Shown piece after piece: positions 8,033-17,002 of a DNA stretch of 64,000 bases (position 1 is the first letter of the stretch; each line of letters begins with the position of its first letter). Both the position numbers and the translations under genes were made by a program. Below the pieces are notes generated by a model. The model saw only the letters and a list, made by a program, of their open reading frames with translations, was not told the DNA's origin and made no database searches. This DNA is from Corynebacterium pseudopelargi (GTDB taxonomy: Bacteria; Actinomycetota; Actinomycetes; Mycobacteriales; Mycobacteriaceae). Location of the stretch: the NCBI RefSeq assembly GCF_003814005.1, contig NZ_CP033898.1, positions 1,364,001 through 1,428,000 of the forward strand, in the 5' to 3' direction.

Positions 8033-8683
8033 TTAAGGTTGGGAATTATGCAAAGCTTTCAAAGTATTCGCTTTCGTGTGCACCCTGAGCGCCAAATACA
8101 ACTCGGCACAAGCAAGGGCATCACTTAAAGCATTGTGATTGCCATACCAAGGCAACCCATAGCGTTCACGCACACGAGCAAGCCGAAGATCCTCACCACG
8201 CGGATACGTGCCCATGCGCTCCATGTGCCTGCGCTCTAACGCAAAGGTATCTACCACCGGCGCGCGCAAGGGGGCATTGAAATACTTCTGGCACAGCACA
8301 TCCAAAAAGGAGGTTTCCAAACTGGCAAAGTGCGCCAAGAGCACCCGGGATTCAAGCGCAGCCAAGAAGGCCTCGAGTGCGGCTTGTTGCTCGAGACCTT
8401 GGGCCACCATGGCGTCGGTGAGCTGGTGGATCGTTGCCGACTCCCCCACCGTGTGCTCAGACTTCACCACCGTATATCCCGCACCCGATAACTGGATCTC
8501 GCCACCGTTGATCGGCACCCAGCCAATAGAGATGAGGTGATCGCGCTTGGCATCAAACCCCGTGGTCTCAATATCCACAGCCAGCAGATTCAACTGATCA
8601 AGCGGCGTGGAAGGCGCAGGCCACGGCGGCATCTGCGCGAGTGCCCCGGTGGGCTTGGGTTTAGATTGAAACAGTCCAAACAT
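8033..8683 (-). CDS. DEDDh 3'-5' exonuclease (DNA polymerase III epsilon-like)
   Basis: 216 residues. Exo I motif LAVDIETTGF (near residues 35-44), Exo II region around SLETSFLDVL, and Exo III HNALSDALACAELY (H and D of DEDDh) are all present, so it should be active. The start ATG 8683 is 3 nt after the stop codon of the cNMP/CBS/DUF294 gene, so the two are cotranscribed and probably translationally coupled. The same pairing occurs in related bacteria. Whether it acts on DNA or RNA cannot be told. Confidence 0.85.
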   Translation of the reverse strand: MFGLFQSKPKPTGALAQMPPWPAPSTPLDQLNLLAVDIETTGFDAKRDHLISIGWVPINGGEIQLSGAGYTVVKSEHTVGESATIHQLTDAMVAQGLEQQAALEAFLAALESRVLLAHFASLETSFLDVLCQKYFNAPLRAPVVDTFALERRHMERMGTYPRGEDLRLARVRERYGLPWYGNHNALSDALACAELYLALRVHTKANTLKALHNSQP

Positions 8684-8686
8684 GGC

Positions 8687-10540
8687 TTAGATATTCCGGA
8701 TCGGGTACTTGGTGCTCAAAGCATTTTGCATATTCTTAATGATCTGGAAGGCATCACGCAGGTGCTCGCGGTCCAGCTTCTTCAACGCATTCGGGTCCAC
8801 GTGATAATCCGGGCGCTGCCCTGCCCTAATCTGGGCTGCCTGGTGGCGCAATGCGATGGTGCTTAAAAACTCAAACGCATCAATCAAATCCTGCGCGCCG
8901 CGTTCAGACACACTGCCTACCTGGCCTGCCAGTTGGAGGCGCTGGCGCGTAGCAATCTGATCAATCCCGCCGGCGACGGCAAATAGTCGCGCTAATTGCG
9001 TGACCGCATAAATGCCGCCCTTTTTCAGATCGAGCTGGTGCACGTGCTCCCCGCTTCGCTCGACCACAAAGCCACGGAAAAATCCCAGCGGCGGTTCGCG
9101 CCGAGCAGCCAAGGTAGCAAGGTGGGCGTGCAAGCGTTTCGACGTCTGCGCCATGGCAATGGCTTCGGAATGGACTTCCTTGGCCAATTCGCTCGCACCG
9201 TGGATCGCGCGGAAATCAAAGAAGGTCTGCGCGTGCAGCAAGGCATCGGGCTCGGGGGCGGTGATCCAATGCTGGAAAGTATCAATCCACTGCCGTCGCG
9301 TCATGCGCCACTGAGGATTGGAGGCCATCATATCCCCTGGGCACAGCACCTGCCCGGCCGCATCGAGTCCACTGCATACACGCTGTGAAAGCGCCTCGAA
9401 ATACTCATTGTGCTCGTCTTGGTACTCATCACTGAGCACCAGACAATTATCTTGATCCGAGGCAAGACCCATGCCTTTTCTCGCCTGCGAGCCTGCCACC
9501 ACAAAGGCATAGGGCACCGGCGGTGGGCCGAGCTCTTCTTCTGCGAGCGTGCACAACCTGCGGGCAATGCCATCGGCAGCCAGGGTGAGCACGCCGCTAA
9601 CAGCTTCGGCACCTGCGCCACGCTCGATAAATCGCAGCGCCACATCGTGGGCCATGCTGTAGGCCTGCGCGAGTTCTTCGGGCGTTTGCCGCGAGGAGAT
9701 ATCGGCGGTGATATACATCGGGTCGTTTCGAAGCAGCCGCATGATATCGGCGGCTGAGACGATGCCGATGAGCAGCTCTTGTTCATCCACCACGGGCAGG
9801 TGGTGGATGCCAAGCTCTGTCATGGTGAGCATGGCCTCCAGTGCTGAGGTCTCGGCCCTGGCCGTCACAGGTTCGATGGTGGCAATGCGCTCGATGGACT
9901 CGTGAGGATCTCTAGCCTGGGCCACCACCTTGCTGCGAAGATCACGGTCGGTAACAATGCCTCTTACCTTGCCGTCCTGGGTGATCAGCAACGATGAAAC
10001 GTTGCGGCTCGTCATCACTTGGGCAGCCTCGCGGATGCTGACCTGGCCTACGGTGGCGGCGTCGCGGATCATGAATTTTTCTAGCGGCGTGCGCAGCAGC
10101 TCTGAGGAGGAATCGGAACGCAAATGCTGGGCAGCAGCGCTCATGCGCTTGGATTGGCTAGAAAAGAAGCGCTCGAATGCCGCATCTTGCTGCGCCACCT
10201 GAAGGAATGCTTCGCGTGGCAATAGCAGCAACAGGGAATCTTCTACGGCCACCATCTGATAGCGGGAGCGGTTTTCGCCCAGGATGGTGGAATAGCCAAA
10301 GCAACGTCCGGCATCGCGTCGATCCAGCAACACGCCTTGCTGATCAAGCACATCCACGGCACCCGAACGGATAATAAAGCAGTAGTCATTGGGGCTATCC
10401 AAGGCCACTACCGTCTCGCCTGCACGGACATAGCGCATGGTGCAGGCTTGAGGTAGTGGCGCAAGCAGCGTGTGGCTGAGTTGAGCAAATGGGGCGTGTT
10501 CGGCGAGGAAGTTGTGTACCTCTTGCAGTTCCACTGACAT
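8687..10540 (-). CDS. cNMP-binding / CBS / DUF294 nucleotidyltransferase-like protein
   Basis: 617 residues in four parts: a cyclic-nucleotide-binding-like beta-roll (about 15-135), two CBS domains (about 155-275), a DUF294 nucleotidyltransferase-fold domain (about 300-440, with GSQARKGMGLASDQDNCLVL, where the DxD-like DQD is the probable metal site), and the DUF294 C-terminal helical domain. Similar to the GlnE/GlnD nucleotidyltransferase class in fold only; no target is known to me. Expected to be a cytosolic sensor of nucleotides. It is the first gene of a two-gene unit with a 3'-5' exonuclease. Confidence 0.85.
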   Translation of the reverse strand: MSVELQEVHNFLAEHAPFAQLSHTLLAPLPQACTMRYVRAGETVVALDSPNDYCFIIRSGAVDVLDQQGVLLDRRDAGRCFGYSTILGENRSRYQMVAVEDSLLLLLPREAFLQVAQQDAAFERFFSSQSKRMSAAAQHLRSDSSSELLRTPLEKFMIRDAATVGQVSIREAAQVMTSRNVSSLLITQDGKVRGIVTDRDLRSKVVAQARDPHESIERIATIEPVTARAETSALEAMLTMTELGIHHLPVVDEQELLIGIVSAADIMRLLRNDPMYITADISSRQTPEELAQAYSMAHDVALRFIERGAGAEAVSGVLTLAADGIARRLCTLAEEELGPPPVPYAFVVAGSQARKGMGLASDQDNCLVLSDEYQDEHNEYFEALSQRVCSGLDAAGQVLCPGDMMASNPQWRMTRRQWIDTFQHWITAPEPDALLHAQTFFDFRAIHGASELAKEVHSEAIAMAQTSKRLHAHLATLAARREPPLGFFRGFVVERSGEHVHQLDLKKGGIYAVTQLARLFAVAGGIDQIATRQRLQLAGQVGSVSERGAQDLIDAFEFLSTIALRHQAAQIRAGQRPDYHVDPNALKKLDREHLRDAFQIIKNMQNALSTKYPIRNI

Positions 10541-10581
10541 GGGCTTAGCTTAATGGTGAGCCAAGCCATATGTCTTGGTTT

Positions 10582-11595
10582 TTAGCAAGAAACTGCGGCG
10601 GCAATACGGTCGCCTACTTCTTCGGTGCGAATCTCTCCGCGATTTTGCACATCCTCGGCAACCGCCTCTTCGATCTTGCGGGCGTTTTCTTCATCGCCTA
10701 GGTGACGAAGCATCAGTGCCACGCTCAAGATCGCGGCAGTGGGATCTGCAATGCCCTTGCCAGCGATATCCGGGGCCGAGCCATGCACCGGCTCAAACAT
10801 GGAGGGGTGTGTTCCTGTGGCATCGATATTGCCTGAGGCCGCAAGGCCAATGCCGCCGGTAATCGCGCCGGCGAGATCGGTGAGGATATCGCCAAAGAGG
10901 TTATCGGTGACGATCACGTCGTAGCGCGAAGGATCAGTGACCATATAAATGGTGGCTGCATCGATGTGGTGATAATCCACGGTGACGTCTGGGAATTCTT
11001 TGGCTACCTCGTCTACGGTGCGCTTCCACAAACCACCGGCGTTGACCAGCACATTGGTCTTGTGCACCAAGGTGAGGTGCTTCCTGCGCGCTTGGGCGCG
11101 AGCAAAAGCATCACGCACAACGCGTTCCACGCCATAGCGGGTGTTTTGCGAAACCTCCGAGGCCACCTCGTGGGGAGTGTTTTCACGCAAGGTGCCGCCG
11201 TTGCCGCAGTACAGCCCCTCAGTACCTTCGCGCACCACAACGAAGTCGATGTCGCCGGGGTTTGCCAGCGGAGATGTTGAGGAGGGGTAGAGCTTTGAGG
11301 GCCTGAGATTGACGTGGTGATCCAGCGCGAAGCGCATCTTTAATAGCAGGCCGCGTTCGAGCACGCCTGGGGGCACCTCGCCTGGAGCACCAATGGCTCC
11401 GAGCAAGATTGCATCGTGTTCGCACAAGGCTGCTAAATCGGCATCGGGCAGAATTTCGCCATTACGCAGATAGCGAGTGGCGCCGAGGTCGAATTCTGTG
11501 ACCTCGACGTCATCGCGGAGCGCGCGAAGCACCTTGAGTGCCTCATTGGTTACTTCTGGGCCAATGCCGTCGCCGCCAATCACTGCCAGTTTCAT
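10582..11595 (-). CDS. leuB: 3-isopropylmalate dehydrogenase
   Basis: NAD-dependent oxidation and decarboxylation of 3-isopropylmalate in leucine synthesis. 337 residues, normal for the family. Seen: N-terminal [15 protein letters not shown], substrate arginines in [27 protein letters not shown] (metal-binding aspartates) and [32 protein letters not shown] 11595 is preferred over the in-frame ATG 11610; GGAG lies 9 nt before it. A TAGACT -10 candidate sits about 40 nt upstream. LtbR of C. glutamicum also controls leuB, so coregulation with leuC is likely. Oddly not adjacent to leuCD, as usual in this genus. Confidence 0.96.
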   Translation of the reverse strand: MKLAVIGGDGIGPEVTNEALKVLRALRDDVEVTEFDLGATRYLRNGEILPDADLAALCEHDAILLGAIGAPGEVPPGVLERGLLLKMRFALDHHVNLRPSKLYPSSTSPLANPGDIDFVVVREGTEGLYCGNGGTLRENTPHEVASEVSQNTRYGVERVVRDAFARAQARRKHLTLVHKTNVLVNAGGLWKRTVDEVAKEFPDVTVDYHHIDAATIYMVTDPSRYDVIVTDNLFGDILTDLAGAITGGIGLAASGNIDATGTHPSMFEPVHGSAPDIAGKGIADPTAAILSVALMLRHLGDEENARKIEEAVAEDVQNRGEIRTEEVGDRIAAAVSC

Positions 11596-11647
11596 TCTAT
11601 GGAACTCCAATTCCCACTAGGTGAACTTACCGGCAGTCTAACACAGC

Positions 11648-12679
11648 CTAGGCGGCCTTTTTGGCCTGATCGAGTTCCCACTTCAATTGAGCCTCGCTTG
11701 GCGATTGCACCGGCAAGAAGGCCGCCTCGCGGAAACGTCGAGAAGCTGGAGAATGCTGCGCATAACCTGCGCCACCGGCAACACGAACCTCCAACTGGGT
11801 GGCATTAACAGCAGCCTGAGCAGCAGCAAGGCGAAGCTCAAGCAGCTCCACAGGTTGCGGCGCATCCTTGGTGGCAAGCTCTTCTTGCACACGAATCAGT
11901 TGCGCAATATCAGCCTGCACCTGCTCCACCTCGGCAGCGAACACGGCATTTACACCCTCAAGGCGCTTGGATGCCTGCTCGGCAGCCGATTGGGCCACAC
12001 CCAAACACTCCGAAGTTTGCAGCAGCACGAAGGTCGGGCGAATGCTCTTGGCAAAGCTCGAAAGATCCCGCGAAAGAATCTGACGCTCAGGCACAAACAC
12101 CTGATCAAACTGCAAAGAGGTAGAAGCCGTGGCATTGAGGCCAAGCAGCCCGAAAGGAGTGCCGAGGCTGACACCTTCGGCATTCGCATCCACGGCGAAG
12201 ACCACCGGCTTGCCCTCGAGCTTGGCGCCGGTGATCACCAGCGACTCAGGCTTGAGGTTCGAAGCCCAGCGCAAGGTGCCGCTGACCACGAAGCCACCCT
12301 GAGCAGGTTCAGCCTCAAGCTCAACCTCACCGCAACCGGCAGCCTCTTTAAAGACCGAAGCCATGCCGGTCACACCTGGGCGCTCGCCGCGGAACAGACC
12401 CGGAAGAACCTCCTGGGCATACTCCCCGCCTGCGAGGTTGAGGTACTCAATGACCATGCTGTGGGCCCAGAGGCTAAAGGCAGCAGAAAGGTCCAAGGTG
12501 GCAATCTCGCGGATCAGGCGAATCGGTTCGAGCAACTGCCCGCCACGCGGTGCGCCAAGGCCAAGCAGATCTTGCTGTGCAAGCAGGTCGATGATGTAAT
12601 CCGCGCCGAGTTCGCCTTTATCTACAGCCTGGGCGTTCTTGGCGATAGTCTCGGCAATATCTCGGGGTAATGCGCTCAT
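11648..12679 (-). CDS. Acyl-CoA dehydrogenase-fold flavoprotein (SfnB/DszC-like)
   Basis: 343 residues, somewhat shorter than classical acyl-CoA dehydrogenases (about 380). The N-terminal helical domain, the central beta domain (VTGMASVFKEAAG, GTLRWASN, LGLNATASTSLQFDQVFVPE) and the C-terminal helical domain (GGAGYAQHSPASRRFREAAF) are recognisable. The set resembles the flavin-dependent monooxygenase branch of the fold that acts in sulfur-compound use more than the beta-oxidation branch, but that is inference. It starts directly after the OsmC-like gene with no gap, so the two work together or at least are coexpressed. Substrate unknown. Confidence 0.7.
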   Translation of the reverse strand: MSALPRDIAETIAKNAQAVDKGELGADYIIDLLAQQDLLGLGAPRGGQLLEPIRLIREIATLDLSAAFSLWAHSMVIEYLNLAGGEYAQEVLPGLFRGERPGVTGMASVFKEAAGCGEVELEAEPAQGGFVVSGTLRWASNLKPESLVITGAKLEGKPVVFAVDANAEGVSLGTPFGLLGLNATASTSLQFDQVFVPERQILSRDLSSFAKSIRPTFVLLQTSECLGVAQSAAEQASKRLEGVNAVFAAEVEQVQADIAQLIRVQEELATKDAPQPVELLELRLAAAQAAVNATQLEVRVAGGAGYAQHSPASRRFREAAFLPVQSPSEAQLKWELDQAKKAA

Positions 12680-13228
12680 TTAGACCAGCTCGGAGGTGAG
12701 GTTTGCCGGACGGGTGTAGGTGTTTACCACAGGAGACCACTTCACAGCATCGCGCTGGATCTTATCCAGGGTCTCGCGGTCTGCATCGCCCTCAAGCTCG
12801 ATCTTGACGCGAACATCGGAAACGCCGGTGCGCTTGTCCTCGTCAAGGTCGCCAACGCCCCATACGGCAGAGATGTCGATATCGGATTCGATGTCGATGG
12901 CGATCTTGGTCAGCGTAACGCCGCGGTGGGTAGCGATGGCCTGGATGCCAACAGAAATGCAGGAAGCCAGAGCAGCCTGCGCAACCTCGGTGGGGTTGCC
13001 TGCGCTGTTATCGCCAAGAAGCTGAGGGGGCTCAGCCACGAGGACCGGCTCCAGATCGCGGATCTGGGTGTAGTTGCGGAACTGGCCGTCTGCCTCGGTG
13101 TGGGTCTTAATCTGCTTCTTGCCACCGGCGGGGTTTTCCTGGTTCTTCTGAGCCAGGGATGCAAGACGCTCGGCATCGATGGGTTCGAGTGCTTCGCCGG
13201 GCTTGTGGTTAGGGGTGAGATCAGACAT
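12680..13228 (-). CDS. OsmC-family protein
   Basis: 182 residues with an OsmC/Ohr fold from about residue 45 onward after a polar N-terminal tail. Peroxidatic-type C90 is present in ALASCISVG. The position where Ohr/OsmC usually carry a second cysteine reads AVKWSPVVNT, i.e. serine, so this is a one-cysteine member that may need an external thiol, plausibly mycothiol. First gene of a pair with the acyl-CoA-dehydrogenase-like flavoprotein (start codon follows the stop with no gap). AAAGGAAC precedes the ATG. A putative operator lies upstream. Confidence 0.8.
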   Translation of the reverse strand: MSDLTPNHKPGEALEPIDAERLASLAQKNQENPAGGKKQIKTHTEADGQFRNYTQIRDLEPVLVAEPPQLLGDNSAGNPTEVAQAALASCISVGIQAIATHRGVTLTKIAIDIESDIDISAVWGVGDLDEDKRTGVSDVRVKIELEGDADRETLDKIQRDAVKWSPVVNTYTRPANLTSELV

Positions 13229-13258
13229 GAAGTTCCTTTCAGTAGGTCGGTCTCAACC

Positions 13259-13305
13259 ATACTAAAGCGTTCCGTCTATTTTTGCCATACCGAGCGGTCT
13301 ATTTT
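13259..13305 (-). promoter_or_regulatory. Promoter and putative operator of the OsmC/flavoprotein operon
   Basis: On the minus strand a TAGTAT -10 (13264-13259) precedes the OsmC-like gene. Upstream are two copies of AAAATAGAC (complement at 13274-13282 and 13297-13305), 23 bp apart. The distal copy continues as TAGACCGCTCGGTATG, containing the dyad ACCG-N2-CGGT and resembling the TAGAC-N6-GTCTA type site bound by TetR-like McbR in C. glutamicum. Similarity is partial. Confidence 0.4.
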
Positions 13306-13313
13306 ATTCATAC

Positions 13314-13380
13314 AAAAGAAAACGCCGCCCAAAGGCGGCGTCAACGCAAGCGCCAAGAGGGATGATCACCCCTTGGCGCT
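13314..13380 (-). terminator. Tandem hairpins downstream of serA
   Basis: First hairpin AGCGCCAAG/CTTGGCGCT (13349-13380), then ACGCCGCC/GGCGGCGT (13322-13341) followed on the minus strand by TTTTCTTTTG. The second has the form of an intrinsic terminator. Confidence 0.85.
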
Positions 13381-13388
13381 AGACCTGA

Positions 13389-14981
13389 TTAAGAACCGAA
13401 ATCAACGGCGAAGCACTCTGCGCCGATCTCGCCTGCGATCTCATTGAGCAGATCTTCTTCCACCGCGCGATCCACGCGCAGGATCAGGGTAGCTCCGCCA
13501 CCTTCTGCATCTTGAGACAGCGCAGCAGCATCGATGTTGATGCCATTGCTGCCCAGCTTCGTGCCAACCTTGCCCAGCGCGCCGGGGGCGTCGCTGTACT
13601 GGAAAAAGAGGTTGTAGCCACGGGCGCGAAGATCCAAGCCACGGGAGTTAATGCGCACGATCTTCTCCACGCCATTGAGCCCAGTCAGCGCACCGATCAC
13701 CGAAGCAGTGGTGCCATCGGCGGCAACCGCACGCACCTCGAGCACCGAACGGTGCGTCTTGGATTCGGTGTGGGTGGACACTTCCACCTCTACCCCACGC
13801 TCTTCTGCGATGCGCGGAGCATTGACAAACGTGACAGGTTCTTCAACGATGCCCGAGAACAAACCGCGCAGCGCCGCGAGGCCAAGCACGTCGACGTTTT
13901 CGCTGGAAAGCTCACCGCGAGCCTCAACCTCCAGGGAAACCGGTGCTTGATCCAATAGCCTGCCTGCCACCAAGCCGAGCTTGCGGGCAAGATCGAGCCA
14001 CATCGATACCTCTTCGCCCACCTGGTTACCGGCAACGTTGACGGCATCGGGGACGAATTCGCCAGCCAGGGCCTTTAGCACCGAAGCCGCAACATCGGTG
14101 CCGGCGCGATCCTGAGCCTCAACCGTTGAAGCACCAAGGTGCGGAGTCACCACGACCTCGTCAAGCTCAAAGAGGGGCGAATCGGTGCAAGGCTCGGTTT
14201 CAAACACATCGAAGCCTGCGCCACGGATCTTGCCCGAACGGATGGCGTCGGCAAGCGCCTGCTCGTTGACCAATCCACCGCGCGCAGCGTTGATGATGAT
14301 CTGACCCTGCTTCGACTTCGCAAGCAACTCGGCATCAAACATGCCGGCAGTTTCCTTGGTCTTGGGCAGGTGAATGGTGACGAAATCGGAGCGCTGCATG
14401 AGCTCTTCAAGATCGACCAACTGCACACCCAACTGAGCAGCACGAGCCGGATTTGCATAAGGATCGTAGGCAATGATGGTGGTTTCAAACGCAGCCAAGC
14501 GCTGGGCAAACAGCTGACCGATGTGGCCAAAGCCCACGATGCCGATGGTCTTGCCAAAGATCTCTACACCGGAGAAAGAAGAGCGCTTCCACTGAGCATC
14601 ACGCAAGGTCTTATCTGCCGCGGGAATCTGACGCGCGGTGGACAAGAGCAAGGAGATGGCGTGCTCGCAGGCCGAGTGAATATTGGAAGTCGGGGCGTTT
14701 GCCACCATCACACCGCGTTCAGTCGCAGCGGCAATATCCACGTTATCGAGGCCAACGCCGGCGCGACCAACAATCTTGAGGTTCTTGGCGGCGTCGAGCA
14801 CTTCCTTATCCACGGTGGTAGCAGAACGCACCAGCAGTGCATCGGCGTCAACGACGGCCTTGAGTAACTCAGGGCGGTTTGGGCCATCAACCCAACGTAC
14901 TTCTACGGAATCTCCCAGTGCATCCACGGTGGACTGGGCGAGTTTATCGGCAATGAGGACGACCGGACGGGTGTTGCTCAC
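13389..14981 (-). CDS. serA: D-3-phosphoglycerate dehydrogenase
   Basis: First step of serine synthesis from 3-phosphoglycerate. 530 residues, the long actinobacterial type. Substrate domain 1-100, NAD domain with GFGHIGQLFAQRL near residue 150, catalytic motifs INAARGGLVNE, DVFETEP and TPHLGAST (R, E, H), an allosteric-substrate-binding (ASB) intervening domain at about 320-450, and a C-terminal ACT domain (YSDAPGALGKVGTKLGSNGINI) that would bind serine for feedback control. The frame is open far upstream, but GTG 14981 has AGGAG 8 nt before it and gives the C. glutamicum length. The leader would be about 100 nt if the -10 box at 15085-15090 is used. Confidence 0.96.
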   Translation of the reverse strand: MSNTRPVVLIADKLAQSTVDALGDSVEVRWVDGPNRPELLKAVVDADALLVRSATTVDKEVLDAAKNLKIVGRAGVGLDNVDIAAATERGVMVANAPTSNIHSACEHAISLLLSTARQIPAADKTLRDAQWKRSSFSGVEIFGKTIGIVGFGHIGQLFAQRLAAFETTIIAYDPYANPARAAQLGVQLVDLEELMQRSDFVTIHLPKTKETAGMFDAELLAKSKQGQIIINAARGGLVNEQALADAIRSGKIRGAGFDVFETEPCTDSPLFELDEVVVTPHLGASTVEAQDRAGTDVAASVLKALAGEFVPDAVNVAGNQVGEEVSMWLDLARKLGLVAGRLLDQAPVSLEVEARGELSSENVDVLGLAALRGLFSGIVEEPVTFVNAPRIAEERGVEVEVSTHTESKTHRSVLEVRAVAADGTTASVIGALTGLNGVEKIVRINSRGLDLRARGYNLFFQYSDAPGALGKVGTKLGSNGINIDAAALSQDAEGGGATLILRVDRAVEEDLLNEIAGEIGAECFAVDFGS

Positions 14982-15316
14982 GAAAATTGCTCCTGAAATG
15001 GAAAATGCTGCTTTGCCGTGGCGACACGACCGCGCCACCGCGCCAAAGGACCACGCCTTCCCAATTGTGGCGTGCGACGCGACAAGCATAACGCCAACCG
15101 CCTCCGACTGAGACACCCATTTGCACACCACTCCCCCCATTTGCGCACGCGGATCCACCGAGAAAAACTTCAAGCATCCCCCAAACGCGGGGGCTGCACG
15201 CCAATAGTGCTCTGAAGGTTCGGTGCCGATGCACCCCTGGCAAGACCCGGCGCGACGAGCGCCAAGCATGCGACGTTGGTGCCGCGTGTGCGTTGGTTTT
15301 AGGTGCGGCGTTGGCG
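14982..15316 (-). promoter_or_regulatory. serA upstream region with promoter and 13-bp direct repeats
   Basis: 335 nt without a gene. On the minus strand TATGCT (15090-15085) is a plausible -10. Just upstream of where the -35 would lie are two direct repeats GTGYGCAAATGGG (complement at 15116-15128 and 15136-15148), start-to-start 20 bp, about two helical turns; this is a typical spot for an activator. Nothing else was recognised. Confidence 0.5.
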
Positions 15317-16936
15317 CTAGTAGCCCATCAACGCAAGCCAGGGCACGGGCTTGAACTGTTCGGACTCTAATAACCAATCGCTTTGTTTGCCGTCTTCTTG
15401 GCCAATAAAGGAGCCATCGCGAAGGATCGCTGCGTGCCAGGGAGCTTGAATATCGAAGCGTTCGTAGCGTTGTTGTGCTTGGGCCAAAGAGCCTGCGCCT
15501 CGTACATCTGCTGCCAGAGCAAAGGCCACTTGGGGGAAGCGGAAATTCAGATCCTTAGGATGGCCAATTTGCTCTTGGTCTTCAGCCACCACGATCAGGG
15601 CTTTTTGGGCGAGCTGGTTTTGCTTGACAATGGTGGCCAGCAGTTTGGCCACGGCGTTGAGTTCTTCGCTTTCAACAACGCCCTCGCCTACTTTGGAGGC
15701 GTCGATGGCCACATGGATATTTGGCAAGCTCAAGGCTTGGCTGAAGGTATTGACTTGCTGGACCAGCAACTCATCGCCTGGTTCAAAAAGCAGCACACCA
15801 AAATCGCCGGCGCCTTCAAGGCGCTTGGCCCAATCCAGCACCCGTTGTTGATTAGCGCTAAATGATTCTTGGCCGATCAGCGTTGAAGCTCGCATCCATT
15901 TGCCAGTTGCACCCTGGGTAGTGATCGGGTCTTGGTCTTCTGGATTGCTTGCATCATCGCCATTGCCCGCGGCTTCTGATTGATCCACGCCGCCGGGTTG
16001 GATGTAGATGGGCTCTCGGCTAAAGACGATGCCGCGGCCGTTGGGAAGCCAGTGGCGGATCTGTTCGGCTTCTTCGATGCGGCGGCTCAGTGTTTCCTCG
16101 TTGCCAAATTGAGAGCCCAGGGCAATCAGTGGTTCTTCTGCCAAACCAGCCACGCTGAGTGCAGTTTGGGCATCAAAGCGTGGATCTGGAAACGGCAGCA
16201 CCTCCAGTGCTGCGCCGTATGCTCGCGCGGTGGCAGCAGCAGCGATGGAAGATTCGGGGCTTGCGATTACCAATGGGGTTTGATCAGCATCGCGTTTCGA
16301 TTGGCCGGGGAAGCCATGCGGTACTTCATCTTCTCTCGCCTTTGGTATCTCTGGTGCAGGCCCAATATTTGGCCAATCGGGTACCAGCAGCGTGGCGTCG
16401 TCGGCTTCAAGCCCAGCAATGGCGGCGGTGACATCTTGGCGGTTACTCACCGGCATCGGGTTGAATTTCAAGGCAGTGAGGTGCCCGAGGGCATCTTCGG
16501 TGCCGGGATCTTGGATCACCATCACTTCGCCACGGGTGGTGGCGATGCTGACGTCTCCTACTAATAAGACATAGCGGGCTTGAAGCCGATCCACCTCGTT
16601 GAGCACGGTTGAGCGGTTATCATCGCGCATGGTCACCATGGGCGAGTGGCTGACCACCGCTAGTGATGCTGCGCGCAACTGCGAGTGGATCTCGTCATCA
16701 GAGATGATCAGGGTGTTGGAATCTTTAAAAAAGCGCTGGGAGGCCGCTACCCCATCGCCAAAGGGATCACCAATGACTTCTGGGGTTTGCTGAAAATCCG
16801 TTGAGGCGTGGTGGCTGAGGTTTTCGGCACGGGCATTTTCTAAGGCTTGCTCGTATGTTTTGGGCTCATCGCTTCCAAATACGCAGGCACTTAAGAGCAA
16901 GGTCAAAGCACTTGCCAATGCCAGTTTTGCCTTCAC
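15317..16936 (-). CDS. Lipoprotein of unknown function
   Basis: 539 residues. A short charged N-terminus and hydrophobic stretch end in the lipobox LLLSAC with C18 as lipidation site, so it is anchored at the outer face of the plasma membrane. GTG 16936 is taken as start because GGAGG lies 8 nt before it; an earlier ATG 16960 would put eight residues before the signal. The remainder shows alternating alpha/beta segments with repeating hydrophobic strands (YVLLVGDVSIAT, DATLLVPDWP, PLIALGSQFG, FGVLLFEPGDEL, KALIVVAEDQEQI), which suggests stacked Rossmann-like subdomains reminiscent of cell-wall-binding repeat 2 proteins; I cannot assign the family. A proline/aspartate-rich linker lies near residue 330. 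No partner gene is obvious. Confidence 0.65.
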   Translation of the reverse strand: MKAKLALASALTLLLSACVFGSDEPKTYEQALENARAENLSHHASTDFQQTPEVIGDPFGDGVAASQRFFKDSNTLIISDDEIHSQLRAASLAVVSHSPMVTMRDDNRSTVLNEVDRLQARYVLLVGDVSIATTRGEVMVIQDPGTEDALGHLTALKFNPMPVSNRQDVTAAIAGLEADDATLLVPDWPNIGPAPEIPKAREDEVPHGFPGQSKRDADQTPLVIASPESSIAAAATARAYGAALEVLPFPDPRFDAQTALSVAGLAEEPLIALGSQFGNEETLSRRIEEAEQIRHWLPNGRGIVFSREPIYIQPGGVDQSEAAGNGDDASNPEDQDPITTQGATGKWMRASTLIGQESFSANQQRVLDWAKRLEGAGDFGVLLFEPGDELLVQQVNTFSQALSLPNIHVAIDASKVGEGVVESEELNAVAKLLATIVKQNQLAQKALIVVAEDQEQIGHPKDLNFRFPQVAFALAADVRGAGSLAQAQQRYERFDIQAPWHAAILRDGSFIGQEDGKQSDWLLESEQFKPVPWLALMGY

Positions 16937-16962
16937 CGAACCAGCCTCCTTTTTCAGCACAG

Positions 16963-16990
16963 AAAAACCCCACTCCGCGGTGGGGTTTTT
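16963..16990 (-). terminator. Terminator after the DUF262 gene
   Basis: Symmetric hairpin AAAAACCCCAC / GTGGGGTTTTT with 6-nt loop, lying between the DUF262 stop and the lipoprotein start. The A and T runs on both sides would allow it to act in either direction. Confidence 0.9.
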
Positions 16991-17002
16991 AAGGGTAGCA
17001 CC

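Noticed and set aside
10562..10578. Hairpin CCAAG...CTTGG followed by TTTTT on the plus strand after leuB
   Set aside because: Faces the wrong way: no plus-strand gene precedes it; stem only 5 bp.
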